Assembly: GCA_019914995.1 (NCBI GenBank)
Contig: CM034141.1
Coordinates: 2,418,001-2,482,000 of the forward strand
DNA from: Acanthochlamys bracteata
Taxonomy: Eukaryota; Streptophyta; Magnoliopsida; Pandanales; Velloziaceae
Reading direction: 5' to 3'
Length of the DNA stretch: 64,000 nucleotides
Part shown: positions 35,121 to 48,188 of the stretch, piece by piece
How the letters are laid out: the number at the start of each line of letters is the position of its first letter
Numbering within the stretch: the stretch's first letter is position 1
The notes under the pieces: generated by a model
Seen by the model: the letters and a program-made list of their open reading frames with translations, nothing else
What the model was told of the DNA's origin: nothing
Databases searched by the model: none
Translations under genes and position numbers: made by a program

Positions 35121-38100
35121 TCATGAGTAAAAGTTGTAGCTCTTTGCATCTTTGACGATCGATCTGAGCCCTCCAATAGGCCCTACAGTCATCAGCATAA
35201 GCCCGATTATGATGCAGGTCTGCAAAGTGGATGATAGATGATACAAGTTAGTGTTTTCATAAGAATATTAGTAGATTTTTATAAAGAATATATACAACAT
35301 GAATAATTGCTTACCCAATTTGCGAACCAAGAAAAGCTAAACTTCTTCGGCTTGTAGATTGCAAGCCACATGATGCATGGGAGCTGCAAATATTGATTGA
35401 AAATTATAATTTTCACAATATAGTTCAAGCTATTATTTATAATTTTCTAATGAGTGATTCAAGATTTCATTGTTGAAAGTAAGTAATTTCTGATGAGGCC
35501 ATTCTATCATTGCAGAGACAAGCTACAATGGAAGAGAGGGCTTACGAAATATGTGGTAGGAGCGAAAGCAAACCCTCCGAAAAATCCAAGTAAGCTACCA
35601 AAGAATGGGAAGGTCATGCCGATGAACATGGTAATCGCTGCATCAATTGAAAAAGGAAAGCATCAGTTAACCTGGATACAAAACGCTCATTTGGTGTTGA
35701 CATTTCACAGTTATAGAGTTTGAGGTATAGGGATCAATCACTACTTACCAACATATAATGTTCGTGTGACCAAGCGAAGAGTAAGGCTTGGTGTGAAATG
35801 GAGCTTCTTCACAAGCGCTGTCTCCATCATATCAAATACTGCTATGGCGTAAATCTGCAAACACAGAATCACAACTATTAGATGAATAAGGAGAAGCATG
35901 AAACAAGTGTAATGTATTCAATAATGTGAAACTGTAAACTACCTGATAGCTTCCAATAACATGGATGACAACCATCATGTTTGCCATGGCAATCAACCAT
36001 TTAGGCCTCTCTAGCGTTATAAGAATGTTATCATCGACGGCATTTCCGAATGCCCAGTATCCTACTAGAGCAACAGGGAAGTAGCAGAGGGCGACGATGA
36101 TGTATGCGACAATAACACCTTTCCACATTGGCTTCTTAGAAGGTTTCTCAGGAGTGGAAGGAATGGTAGCCTGGATTTCCAACACCACATTGTGTCCTGC
36201 ATATGCAAATGCAACGTCCCCAAGTGCGGTGAAGAAGTTGAATACTGTCCCTGCTGTGGTTGAAGCTTTGTAACCATATTCAGCATCAGGTTGCTTTCCT
36301 TTGTCAACAGAAGCTCCCCAAGCAATTGTCGAATAGCTGGTAAGATTCAAAATTATCAACAAAACAAAAAAAAAGAAAAGTAAAGACATGGTTGAAAGTG
36401 TTCAAGACAACATTTTTTGTATCAATTAGAACAAAAAATGAAAGCAATTAGTTGATTCTGTACCTGAGAGACATGACTGCAGCAGCCAAAGAGACACCAG
36501 AGATGGAATTGAAGTTGGGAAGCTGAGAGAGCACGAAGTGTACAGACGCGAAGATCATGATGAAGTAGGTGAGCTTGATGTTCTTGCAGTCAGGGCAGAC
36601 AGTAGCATGGAATTTCTTCAGAGATTTCCCACCAGTGACCATGTACACAATGCAGACGCTGACCTCAACTATGAGTTGCTGAGGCACCACAATCCATAGG
36701 CCAAGCTTTTCACCAAATGCGTGCTGCCCAAGTTCATGGTAACGGTCAAACCGTTTTCCTGGAACCATCTCGTGCATCTCAACCATTTGCCATAAGGTGT
36801 ACAGGGTGATGATCCAAGACAGAACAAGCACGGTGATCCCAGGTCCCCTGCATAAATTATTTCGACAGGAAAAACTTTACAATTTTGCCAGAATATCAAT
36901 AAAATAACAAAGAATAAATCAAGCACTTGGTTTGTGTTGGTAGTGGCTACCATCCAAGTTCTGACATTGCGTAAGGCAAGCTGAGAACTCCTGCACCAAC
37001 CATGGCAGTGACATTGTGGAAAGTTGAGTACCACCATTTGGCATTGCGAGACGATGTGATGGGAAGCCATTCATCCAACTTCTTGTCCTTGTCTGACTGT
37101 TACCATAAAATTTCCAGAAACGAGAAACAAAATAACAAAGCCATTGGTCAGAAACACGAAAACATTAATCATTATTGATGCAAGGTGTAATTGAGTAATA
37201 TAACTACATAAATGAACACGATTCATTTTAAGATTTAAATATGCAATTGAAATAAAAATAAACAGAACTCTTGCCTCATTGATAGAACACATGCTTTTCA
37301 TTTATAATAAAATGAAAAATCTTCCTTCTACAAGATTAGCTTGAATGAATACTTCTCCAGACTAAGTAGAGTCCGATACATAAATCCTTCTGCAGTATAA
37401 TTTTGACAGGATTCTATAAGTGGTTGCCAATCTAACTCTAATCTTAATTCTTCATCCCAACTTGAAACCGGCAATATGGAAGAATACAAACAGGAGAGGT
37501 TTGCGAGTAGATCACATAATTAAACTAATTAACCTCAGAATCAAATTCAAGACAGCTATGTAATATAATAGGGATTATAGCTTAACCTCATAGTTGTCCA
37601 CTATCTCAAGTAGCAAGTGATAGCAATTACTTAAACAATAAGGATTTTATATATTCATGTTACCTTGTTTTCTAAGGGAGGGGAAGATGCATGGGTGCAG
37701 AACGTAATTAAACAAAACCCAACTTGACTTCAATTAACTAATCATTATATGACAGGTTGTCCAGTTGCAGCTTCTGAATATTAAAGACTAAAGACAGCTA
37801 CATCAATCTTGGTTTGATGTTCAACTTAAGACGATACAACAAGTCAAAGTTGTGTTCAAGTCCAGAGTTCACATTAAGTCAAAAACTCGTGATGCATGAT
37901 GACGTGATACTGGCGAAGTTGTCTTTACACTTGCAATTGGACAAAGGTAAGGTAGTTTACAAGTTATGAGTTGCCAAAGAGTTGAGAGGCACATCTTTCG
38001 TTAGATTCCTTGAGGACGCATCTATCATTAATGACTTTGAATCTTCTTGTTGACTTCGAAGGTGGCAACTTTGAGAAATCAATTTCAAGACGGATTATCG

Positions 38101-39065
38101 GAGATAATTATGGATCATGTTTAGCTTTAGTGAAGAACTAGTTTTATCGTATAAATTCTTTCCAATACATGCTCTAGCTTTGGCAAGAGATTACAGAAAT
38201 TGCTCGTGATTACAGAGACATAGTAAAGCGCAAAAGTGTTGAAGGTGATGACCCGTGAACTAGTAGTGATTAAGATCCAGAAAGGAGCACGCATAACTTG
38301 TTCGATAACTATCTAACATACTAAAGAACGTAAACATGTGAAAGCAGGAAATGAATTCATTGAATTAATTCTGGATATTAATATGGTTCATTAAACAGTT
38401 ACCAAGTTGATGAGAAAAAGGACTTCACATAAGAAGAAAAGAAATGAATTTTATACATACTGAATGACTAGTAGAAACTCTACGCGTATACAATGGAAAA
38501 AAGGAGGAACCTACCCAAGGTGTATGGGGATCTCCTTGAACCCTTATATAAAGCAACAATAGGGAAGAACCTTCTGACTGATTCCATATGTTCTTGCTCA
38601 TTGGAAAAGAATTACATAATTCTTTGGAATTTTGATTACCTCAAAAAGTAAAGTAAAATTGTGGAGTTGTGCAGAGAGTTAAGATGTTGAGACAGATGTA
38701 TGGAGTTCTGCAAAGCCTCAGAACCAAACTGGAAACTGACAGATGCGTATTTATCGAGTGTTCTATATAAACTAGTTTGTCATGTGGTTTTTATATAAAG
38801 TTCTCAAAAATATTATTTTGACATATTTAGAACTAATTAAGAGTCAAAACTAAAATTAATCCTTTATTTTGGACATGAATTGGGACTGATGTTGAGATGT
38901 TTCTTGTTATTATTTTTTGGGTTAGAAGATATACGATCAAATTGATTTCGTATTGTTCGCGACAAAAAACTGCGAATGAAAAACTGGAGAGAAAGAGAAG
39001 TTGTTAGAAAGAAAGGGATCAGAGTGAGAGAGAGAACAATGAGAATACCTTGTTGTTGTAACTGT

Positions 39066-39100
<35 letters not shown>

Positions 39101-39138
39101 ATGGTAGTATCATACGTATCGGGTGCTTGAGTTCCCAT
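35121..39138 (-). CDS. LHT1: Lysine/histidine transporter (LHT family amino-acid permease), 8 exons, intact
   Basis: LHT proteins import neutral and acidic amino acids, Lys and His across the plasma membrane by proton symport (AAAP family, about 11 transmembrane helices). Minus-strand exons are 39049-39138, 36951-37096, 36464-36847, 35943-36336, 35749-35854, 35546-35637, 35315-35383 and 35121-35219. All introns are GT/AG and the reading frame is unbroken for 459 codons plus stop (TGA at 35121-35123). Diagnostic text includes [77 protein letters not shown] and the C-terminal [19 protein letters not shown]. Arabidopsis LHT1 is about 446 residues, so the length fits. The N-terminus (residues 14-29) is mostly Asn, encoded by an AAC-type repeat, and is unusual. 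Intron 1 (about 1.95 kb) is long and holds no recognised element. Subtype LHT1 versus LHT2 is inferred from overall resemblance. Confidence 0.95.
39062..39101. repeat. (GTT)n microsatellite in exon 1 of the LHT gene
   Basis: A trinucleotide run, GTTGTTGTT on the plus strand with a single GTC interruption, encodes the Asn/Asp tract at residues 14-25. Such tracts often vary in length between alleles. Confidence 0.8.
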
Positions 39139-39239
39139 TAGAAATCGGTACCTTCTAAAACTTGTCCAACACAAACAGATAAGAAGAACTTCTGTCACAG
39201 AGATAGAGAAGGAACAAGAAGAAGATGAAGAGTTTCTCT

Positions 39240-39300
39240 AGCTCCCTGAAAGAGAGAAGAGAAGGGAAGGGAAGGGAAGAGAAGAGAGAGGGGTGTAGGT
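39240..39300 (-). promoter_or_regulatory. Pyrimidine-rich 5' UTR tract of the LHT gene
   Basis: The plus strand is GAAGAGAAGGGAAGGGAAGG-like, so the transcript would carry a CT-rich tract between the likely start site and the ATG, common in plant leaders. Role is inferred. Confidence 0.5.
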
Positions 39301-39331
39301 AGAAGGTCGAGAGAAGCAGCGACTCAAGGAG

Positions 39332-39345
39332 GTGTATTTAAAGAG
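39332..39345 (-). promoter_or_regulatory. Candidate TATA box of the LHT gene
   Basis: On the minus strand the sequence TCTTTAAATACACC lies about 200 bp upstream of the ATG and a few tens of bases upstream of the CT-rich leader. It is the only good TATA-like site in a sensible position. The transcription start is not visible directly. Confidence 0.5.
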
Positions 39346-40173
39346 ACGGAAGTGAATTAGGAATTTCTTTAACGGGGGATTCTTCGTTGACTTTAGAGAC
39401 CTCTCATCACAAATTGCTTTCACAAACCTATTCTTTAGGTTACCGGTTTTAAAATAATTTTATTGTGAATCGTGTATATAAGTTTATAAGTCTGTCATTT
39501 ATCTTCGTAAGAATGCAAGACGCGGTTTAGTTCGATTTTGTATATTTATTTTGATAGCCTGATCAATTATGCGCTCAAAAATCCAATCAGCTTAGGATGT
39601 ATTTTAATATTATCAGATTCTACTTCTTTTCTTTCAATTTTAACTTCAAACCACTTCATGTATTTCAATTGTTATTTTAAATTTTATTTTTATTTTTACA
39701 TCAAATTTTATTTTCATCAAAACTCTATCTTAAACTCTACTTCGCATGTCCCAATTAATTACCATTGCAAACTCTATTTTAACCGAATTTTACTTCTCAA
39801 AAAACGTTAATTCATGAAATTTATTTTCACAGAATTTATTTTTATGTAATTAAAACACACCGTTAATAGTACTTTTTTTGGACTGTCTAACAATGCCAAC
39901 TTCAGTTGTGGAATACTATTGAAAATGTAAGGAAAAAATCAAGTTATCCTCGAGATTTTGGCTTACTTGTACTGGTTTAACTAGATAGAACTGTGCCCAT
40001 TCATCCTTGACTTTTAACATCAAAGAGTATATGCCTAGGAACTCTTTGCTTCAAGGGTGATAGTATGCTGGACATCTTAAAAAAAGAAAATCATAGCATT
40101 ATATCTTTTAAAATACCAAGTAAGAGCGAGCAATTGTCCTATAACTTTGGCCTGGAACCTTCGTTGTAATTAA
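39346..40173. other. LHT upstream region; no gene
   Basis: AT-rich sequence with a low-complexity open frame at 39538-39810 that has no family signature (Phe/Tyr/Asn-rich). Some of it resembles MITE cores. The promoter of the LHT gene probably lies in the first few hundred bases. Confidence 0.45.
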
Positions 40174-42139
40174 TGTAATACGATTTGATCACACGAAACA
40201 ATATAATTATATTTAGTACTATGGAAATTGAAATAAAACTTAAAAATAAAATAACTAACTCAATTTTCATACCTAATAAGGTTCGATACATTTCTTATTT
40301 ATAAGCTCTTACCTTACAAGATAAAACTCCCTTCTATAAAAATTCATCTTTACGTAAAATTTTAATTATAAAAGTAAATACTAGTTTTTTAGTAAACTCA
40401 AATACTCTTAATGAAATTCAAATATTAGAAACTATGACTTATTGCAAAGAGTCCTAGAAACAAGTATATCTAATGCATCTAAATGGCCAAAGTGCTCCAT
40501 TGTATCTATTGATAAATCCATCCTAAAAATCAATCTTGTCCTCAAGGTTATGGAAAGTCAGTAGTTTTGAAATTTGAAAAAAAATTGAGACATCAAAATA
40601 AGTACTTGAATAATAGTAGAATTAGTAAAATAACCAACATAAATTGAGAATTTTTTTATGCAGTCCAACAAACATAGTAGTTTAATTATAGGAGAAATTA
40701 TCTGATTGAACTAATAATTCTAATGAAATAGATATGCTTCACTTTAGTCAGTGGCTCAACAATGCAAATTTTAGCAACCTGTAGGTGATTTAAAAAGAAC
40801 AACCTGTTGTACATCCAGTTGAGTGTGTGGCTGCAATTAAGGTTGTGCTGGTTGATGTTGATATTGATGTATGGTCTAATGTTGTAAAGGCATTTTCTTA
40901 GTATTCAATGTCAAAAGATGTTCATGTTCTTACATATCTTACTTATTGATCAATTTCGAAGTCTTGCGATATTGGTTTACATCTCCTTTAAAATTGTGTA
41001 TATTATTTTGAAGTGCAAGTTCGATAACCACTATCATACATCAAATTTATCCTGAGATTAAGACGCATCATATATTATTACTTTGGTCTTCATAGTCTTG
41101 GGGGATAAAAATTTGATTATATGGTTGAGTAAATTGCTGCGAATATTACATTTTAAAAATCATAATAGCGATATTGTTGTTGATACAAATCATATTGCTA
41201 ATGGTATTGTTAATAAGAATTAGAATCGTAGTGCTACTGATAGTATTGTCGAAATGAAAATTATTACTGGCCTGGTATCACAAGAATATAATAATAGGCA
41301 GCAATAATGAAAATATGGATCAATAACTCTGATACTAATTGATACAATTCGTGATTATACGAAGTTGTATAAATATTCTAATATTAGATAAAATTAAGAA
41401 ATTGAAAATAAATAACTAACATAAAATAAGTAACGCAATTCTTTCGTGCCTAATGAGGTTTCATATATCTCTTATTGTAGTCTTTTATCTTGCAAAATAG
41501 AGTACCTTTCTATAAGAGTTCATTTTTATATAGAATTATTAATTATAAAAAATAGTAATTTGTTATTACTAAGAGGATGTTTGGCTGAGCTTTTGAAATG
41601 CTTATCATACCAAACAAGTACTTCGGAGCTGTTTGGCATTGCATTTTCAAAAGACATTTTTTTAATTTTTCAATTCATATTTTTAAATAAATTTTATATA
41701 ATTCTTTACATAATTTATTTAAAAATTTAATAAATATAAAAAAATTCTACGTAGTAAAATCGTATTATATTTTTTATATCAAAAAAATAGATCTTATTTT
41801 TTAAAATAAAATAAAAATATTATTCGTTTATGAAAAGCTCTTTTTAAAAGCACTTTCAAATCCTCCATTCATTTTTCCTAATAAATTTCTATAATAATTT
41901 ATAATTTTTTAAAAAAAATTTAAAAATATAAAAATTTATATATTATAAAAATTAAGCTCGTTTATCAAAAAATTCTTAAATTTTTTTATTTTAAAAAATT
42001 TTATTTCATACTCTTTCCTAGGAGTCCTAAAACAAGTAAATATCTAATGCATCTGGATGGCTGTTGAGCTCTTTTGTACGATTCGTAGCACACCCTCGCT
42101 TGATCTGATTTCTACGGATGTTCCCATAAATTCCTAACA
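40174..42139 (-). mobile_element. Small LTR-retrotransposon fossil with a MITE in its right LTR
   Basis: Two direct repeats face each other across about 0.8 kb: roughly 40174-40540 and 41340-42139. Shared text includes CCTAATAAGGTTCGATACAT (left) against CCTAATGAGGTTTCATATAT (right), and TATCTAATGCATCT in both. The right copy is interrupted by an AT-rich insert (about 41574-42000), after which the match to the left copy resumes. Just inside the right repeat, the minus strand reads AATTAGTATCAGAG, a primer-binding-like site, so the element faces left. No coding domains were recognised in the interior, and it is old and broken. Family is unknown. Confidence 0.5.
41574..41872. mobile_element. 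MITE nested in an LTR
   Basis: The left end GAGGATGTTTGGCTGAGC pairs loosely with the reverse complement of the right end, GGAGGATTTGAAAGTGC. A second end-like motif (GCTGTTTGGCATTGC near 41628) and more AT-rich sequence up to about 42000 suggest that a second MITE of the same kind lies within or beside it. Confidence 0.5.
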
Positions 42140-45100
42140 TCTTTGACATCTTATGAAATAATATGGAAGCAGGATTTTCCCGTTGTTTCCTATGTCTAAT
42201 TAACTATGAAGATTACAAACAGTAATCTTACTACATCATACTAAAATTCTTTATTATATCTATTAAAATACATGGTGTGCCAAACGACTAAAAATTTGAA
42301 GTGCTTTTTTCTGTTAATCATTTTGAACTTACACAACTGTATCCGTGTGAAAGGAGTAGGCATGCCCGTTGCACTGAAAAGATTCCTTTGAACTTTGAAA
42401 TTAAATAAAATGACCAAAAATAATCTATCGAGCTCCAACCATGGAGACCCCATGAAATTTCATGATAGTTTCTACAAAGAAAAAAAAAACAAACTTTGCG
42501 TTTTTTCTAGGAGAAAAAAGAAAATGCTCATGAGGAAATCACGTCATTTAAAATAAGAGTCACATGGGAACTGGCAATAACACCTAAAATTCTTGCTAAG
42601 CAGATATATGCTAGTGATTACTTAAAATTATAAGCCAATATCTGTTAGTTGATTAGCTTCTCTATAAATATATTATATCGTAGATTCTTGATCGGCTCTT
42701 GAGAATTGAGATTAACAATCGAAGAAGTGGTTGAATATGCATGGCAAGTCGTAGTTATAAAACTCCACAATACGACAAACGTAAACGAACTCAAACTTTT
42801 CTTCTAATTAATTACGAATAAAAAAATTCTAGATAAGAAGTTTCACGCTGGCTACAGTGAAGCAAAGGTCAAAAAGTTAAAGATATATTTACTTTAAAAT
42901 AATTTATTTTTTAAAATAAAATTATAAATAAAATAAAATAAAAAATATTTAATAAAATAAATTTTTATATTTATTTTGAATTAAAATTAATTTTAAAAAA
43001 TAAATTTTTAATAAAAACTTTAGTTATTTATTTATTTTAATTAAAAATGAGTTTGAAAAAATAAATTTGATAAATCCGTATACAAACCCTGATATTAAGA
43101 AGAGAACATTCAATTAAAAAGTATTATACGTGAATTGATCGATTGACTTAAAACCTTATCCTATTAATAAGAATCTCATCGACTTGTATTTCCAACTCAG
43201 GATAATAGAATAATTAAAATAAGTCGAAGTTGTAATTAAGAAAAATTAAGAGATATTTGAAAGTATTTATTTAAAAATAATTTTTGAAAAAAAATATTTT
43301 AAAAAATAAAAAACATTTTTTAAAATTTAAAAAATAAAATAATAAAAAAATTTTACGATATAAAATTTTTTGTATTACTAAATTTGTTTTAAAAAACTTA
43401 TAGAATATTTTTTAGAAGTTTTATTAGAGAACGTAAAAAAATCCCCTAAATATGATCTAAATTGCGTATAGCACATATAATACAGTTTTTAAAATCAGAG
43501 TATCACAAAGAAAAAATAAATTTGTTAGCGTCCCAGCAATAGGTTTTACAGCATTTTCTTTTCTGCGGAAAATATGCAGTTTTGTTAGAGATTGCAAGGA
43601 AGGTCTATACGGTACGGTATACAGCTGAATCCTTGGACAAATTAAACTGTTTAGCAGGTTTAAGCTCCTTGTGATAACAGATTTACTTACATTCGATCCG
43701 TAGAACATCGCTATCTTTATAAAAAATCAATTTTGAAGAAAGAAAAAATAAGAACAAAGAACCGGTCTTTGATAACCTAATGAAAGCAATATATTGTCAT
43801 TAATAACGATAGTCAATGTGGCGCGTCACTTCGTTCACATTTACAATACATAGTAGTTGTTTTAATTTCTCTGATTTACTTAAGAACGATGTCATGCTGA
43901 AATAAAATATAAAAGCTGCGTGTTTAAACTTGATATTTAACGGAATTATCGCAATCTTTTCTGTTGACTTGGGATTTCACAATCATCTTAATTTGTTTGA
44001 ATTTTGAAGAAACGTTGCGTGAAAAGGTCAAGAACTAACTAGTTTAAACAATTAGTGATTGCTGAGTACAAGGAAGTACTAAAATTCTAAGCATAATATA
44101 TTATATCGGACAATGGTACATTACTCTGAAAGAAAACTTTTTGACATCTAAATTGCAGAAAGTTCTTCAAATTAGGCTTTGATAAGTTATAATTGATCGA
44201 GAATATGAATTAACAAATTATTCATCTCAAAATCAAAAAAGATAACTGCATTTTTGGTATACAGAGTAATATAGGTATCATCAGTAAGAAAGATTTATTA
44301 TGACGTTATGTTTAGAGATCTTAGAGGGAAATTTCAGATATTTAGATAATTGACTTGTCAAATAATTCCAGTTTAATAGTCAGCTTAAATGGGCTATGAA
44401 TTTTTTGAAATTTCTAGGAATGTGCGGCGAAATTGAATCGCCCACTTCTAGCCGCCACTAACTTTATTGACTCTTAACAAAAGAAATTAATTGGAGTACC
44501 CGATTAACTTTCTTGCTTTCTTATGAATTAATTTTGTAACTTCAGTTTGCTGTTTGTTAGCTTTACTGACTTCGAAAACTAATTAAGTAGTGATGAAGGG
44601 AAGCAACGCAAGTCCCTATGCTGTTGGAAAAAAGATAGAAAAGGTAGACAACGATTATTGAAAAAATAGATATATAAAAAAAAAAGAGTGGTACGAAAGC
44701 AAGATTTGGTGACGTTAAAGAACAGTAGTTTTTGTTTCTTTTTCTTTTTAGCTATGATGGTTTTTATCTCTAAAAATTTGTTTATCAACTTACTAAATTT
44801 ATTTTTTATACTCATTCTTCTATCAAAATTTTATTTTTTAAACTTAATGTACTTTTCATACAAAATAAATATAAATTTTACTTTTATTTTTTTAATTTAA
44901 TTTTATTTTTGAAATTTACTTCTATAAATTTTAGTCTAACTTAAAATAAACACGCTTCTAAGAAAAAACTAAATTAATTTGCTCTACAATTCGTCTCGAA
45001 ATTTTTCTGTACTCAGGAGAAACTTCTGTTCGTCAAGTACGACATGAGATTTGAATGAAGTACAACTTGGGCACATAACTGCTCCGTTTTATTATTTTAG

Positions 45101-45147
45101 TACAGGTGAAGTTTCGAATAACATGACATGATGAAACAAATTCTGAG

Positions 45148-45403
45148 AGGTATTTAAAAATATTTATGAAATAAAATTTTTTTAAAATAAAAAATATTTT
45201 TATTTTTTTTGATAAATAAGTTTTATTTTTTTATTTTTAAAAAAATAATAAAAATATATAATAATAAAATCTTACTACGATAAATTTTTTTTATATTTTA
45301 AAAATTTTTAAATAATTTTTTAAATATGTATAAAATATATATTAAAAAATATAAGATAAGATATTGAAATAAAATATTTGAAAAATGCAATTTCAAATAT
45401 CCC
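45148..45403. mobile_element. AT-rich MITE
   Basis: The left end GAGGTATTTAAAAATATTTA matches the reverse complement of the right end, GGGATATTTGAAATTGCATT, with both running on into TATGAAATAAAA / TATTTTATTTCA-type sequence. About 256 bp, non-coding. Confidence 0.5.
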
Positions 45404-46300
45404 ATTCTTAACATAAAAAACAACGTTAGGATTCGATTGGGAGATAATTAAGAAATAAGAAAATATTTAAAAATATTTAGAGTTCCTTTAAAATAAAAAA
45501 TTTTAAAAATATAATTTTTACTTCAAAAGTTAAAAATAAGTAATCATATATTTTATTATGTAAATTTTTTATATCTTTTTTAAAAATTAATACAAAATTT
45601 GTGTAATATAATAAAAAATTTATTACAAATATAAACTAAAAATTAGAATGGACGGTGGTACACGCTTTTCATGCATGTACGTTGTTGTTATCGACGTCAA
45701 CGCTTTGCATAGTGGCCGATAGAAAAAGAATCCAGTTTGTTTTCATGCTAAGTCAAGGTTTAAAATGTACACAACTTATTTTGCTCAAAATTAAAATGTG
45801 AAAACAATATCAACAACGAACGGTGACAGTGCAATTTAAGATCTTTCGCTGATGATCTAAGGAGGTATCCCTGGATTCCTTCCTTGTTGAGAAATTAAAA
45901 CAAAAAAAGCAACCTCGTGTATTTAAGAGTCTTTTAAAAATATTTTAAATAAAATATGTTTAACAAATATTTTATAAGAAATAAATTTTTTTAATTTAAC
46001 TTATAAACTTTTATGTTTTAGTTGGTCATACTTGACACCGCATTCACATCAAACTTAAGGAAATGCTTAAGATATAAAAATTTTAAAAAAAACTACTTTA
46101 AAAACTTTTTAAAAAATAAATTGAACTTTTCTTAACTAAAAATAATAATTGTATATATATCTAAATTATATGACATATAATTATAAATTTGTTATAAATA
46201 ATTTAAAAATTATGAGAAGTTTTGAAGAACAAAAAACCTCGCCAACCTAACATCTCCTTACGCGGAGGAAGTGTTGCTTTGCTTATTATGAAGGGTTCAT

Positions 46301-46513
46301 TAGAAGTGTTTGGAAATATTTATAAAAATATCTTTTTTATTTCGTAAAATAGACTATATTTTTTTATTTAAAAATAATAAAAATTTATGACGTAAAGTTT
46401 TTATATTTTTTAAAATTTTAAATAAATTTTGTAAATTATTATAAAACATTTGAAAATATAAAACAAAAATTAGAAAAATAAATTTTGTGAAACACTCATC
46501 CAACAGCACCTTT
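46301..46513. mobile_element. AT-rich MITE
   Basis: The left end GAAGTGTTTGGAAATATTTA and the reverse complement of the right end, GGTGCTGTTGGATGAGTGTT, form an imperfect inverted repeat about 213 bp apart. The core is AT-rich and non-coding, and similar to that at 45148-45403. Confidence 0.48.
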
Positions 46514-47617
46514 AGAATTGTCTAAAACAAAATACTTTTAAAAAAATATTTTAATATTTTTTAAAAAAATAATAATCTAAATAAATAATTTTATATTTAT
46601 AATTTATTCATATGGTTGAATTTAATAAAAGAGTTTAAAATTTTTTCTTTTGGATTCTATGATGGAGTGTGGTTGAGAAAAGCATCCAAAACGAATATTT
46701 TTTATTACAAAACTGTTAATTTTTTATTAATCAATCAGGTGCAAAATATGAATCTAAATGTAGAAAGAATATTTTTTATTACAAAGCTTTTAATTTGACT
46801 TGTTCAAAGAGTTTGAGCTCAGTAAGTCATTGATTGTGTAGATCCAAATGTTCGATCTAATTTTCTAACTACAGCAATCTCCAACAAGAACAGAGATTCA
46901 CGTTTGCATTTGAAAATCCAGCTTTTTGTTGTGTGATTTATACTTCAATGAACAAACTCTTTCTGATTGTCAACCAAATAACCTTTTCTTGGTACTTACT
47001 TCAGCTGGCTTGGTTCTTTTGTTTTGACAATGGAAGAAGTGCTCCCGGTCACGTTTGATTGTATATTCTTACGAGTTTCATACTAGTCAAGGCTAGTTGA
47101 GCCACAATCAAACGCCTCAACCTCAAGAGCCGTCGACTACAATTATGAAGATGCCCGTCTATTTCTACCAAAATAACCTGAATGTGCTTGAGCAAGTAGT
47201 CAATGTTGATATTTAAGCTCCTTCGTCTCTAATTTTGAACACTCGAAAGATAAGTGTAGCGTGCAAAAATAATATTCTAAAATACAACTTTTTTTCAAAG
47301 AGCATTTTTCTGAGAAGCAGCAATTATGGAGAATAAGTTTTGCCTAAAAACATGTAAAATATCATTTGGTGAGAAAAAAAATACATCGTCAGGTGCAAAA
47401 GAACAAACAACAGAAACTAAACCAACCAACCAGAAAGTGAATATGCACATCACCAAATAGAAATAATACGTAAGGAGATTGAGGGCATACATCAACAAGA
47501 AATGATAGACAACCTCCTATGGAAACGAACCTAGCTGCTCCTGATAGACCCTCCAAACATAATTTTGAAAAAAGTCTTGACGTCCAACATAACTAAGGCA
47601 TGAGAAGTTCAAAGTAT

Positions 47618-48188
47618 TGAAAATATCGAGTGTGTTCAGTTGTCGATAAATATAGTGAAAATACCAAACATACTTAAAAATTTTGCATAAGTAATATAAA
47701 AATTGAGACAACAGCAACGCAAACATAAACACAAGATATTTACAAGAAGAATAACGAGAAAAATTCCACGAAAAAATAAATTAGCCTTAAAAAAATTACT
47801 AAACCAAATCAATTAGAAATTATTATGTTACACTTTAAATGGGAACTTTTACTAGAATAATTTACTTCTATCTCTCACATTTGATGTTGTGAATGATGTG
47901 AATGATAATGATAATATTCCAATAAAATGCTTCTCATCTATATATATAGTGTCCCAATGAAACTCTTAACCTTTCAAACGGTTGTCCTTCTATATTTCCA
48001 TTAATTGTCTAAATTATTTGACCTTTTATCTTCCAAAAGTTGCTTCAATATCTTTGACTGTTAGTTTTTCAACTTCTTGGGTGATGGTTCATCATTTTTT
48101 ATCTTTGATATTTTAATATAAATGTACATTTAACTTGTTACATTCTAATTAACCACTAATTTATATAATGACTTTATAATATCTAACA
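47618..48188 (-). repeat. Old Copia 3' LTR
   Basis: 571 bp; aligns along its length with 49729-50300, including the shared TTGATGTTGTGAATGATGTG and CAAACGGTTGTCCTTC blocks. Confidence 0.78.

Larger units (their letters stand above)
42140..47617. other. Long AT-rich gene desert with scattered MITEs
   Basis: No gene is supported in about 5.5 kb. Short open frames are low-complexity Phe/Ile/Lys/Asn-rich products of AT-rich DNA. Besides the two MITEs listed separately (45148-45403 and 46301-46513), a third candidate lies near 43250-43455 with weak ends. The rest is unassigned. Confidence 0.55.
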
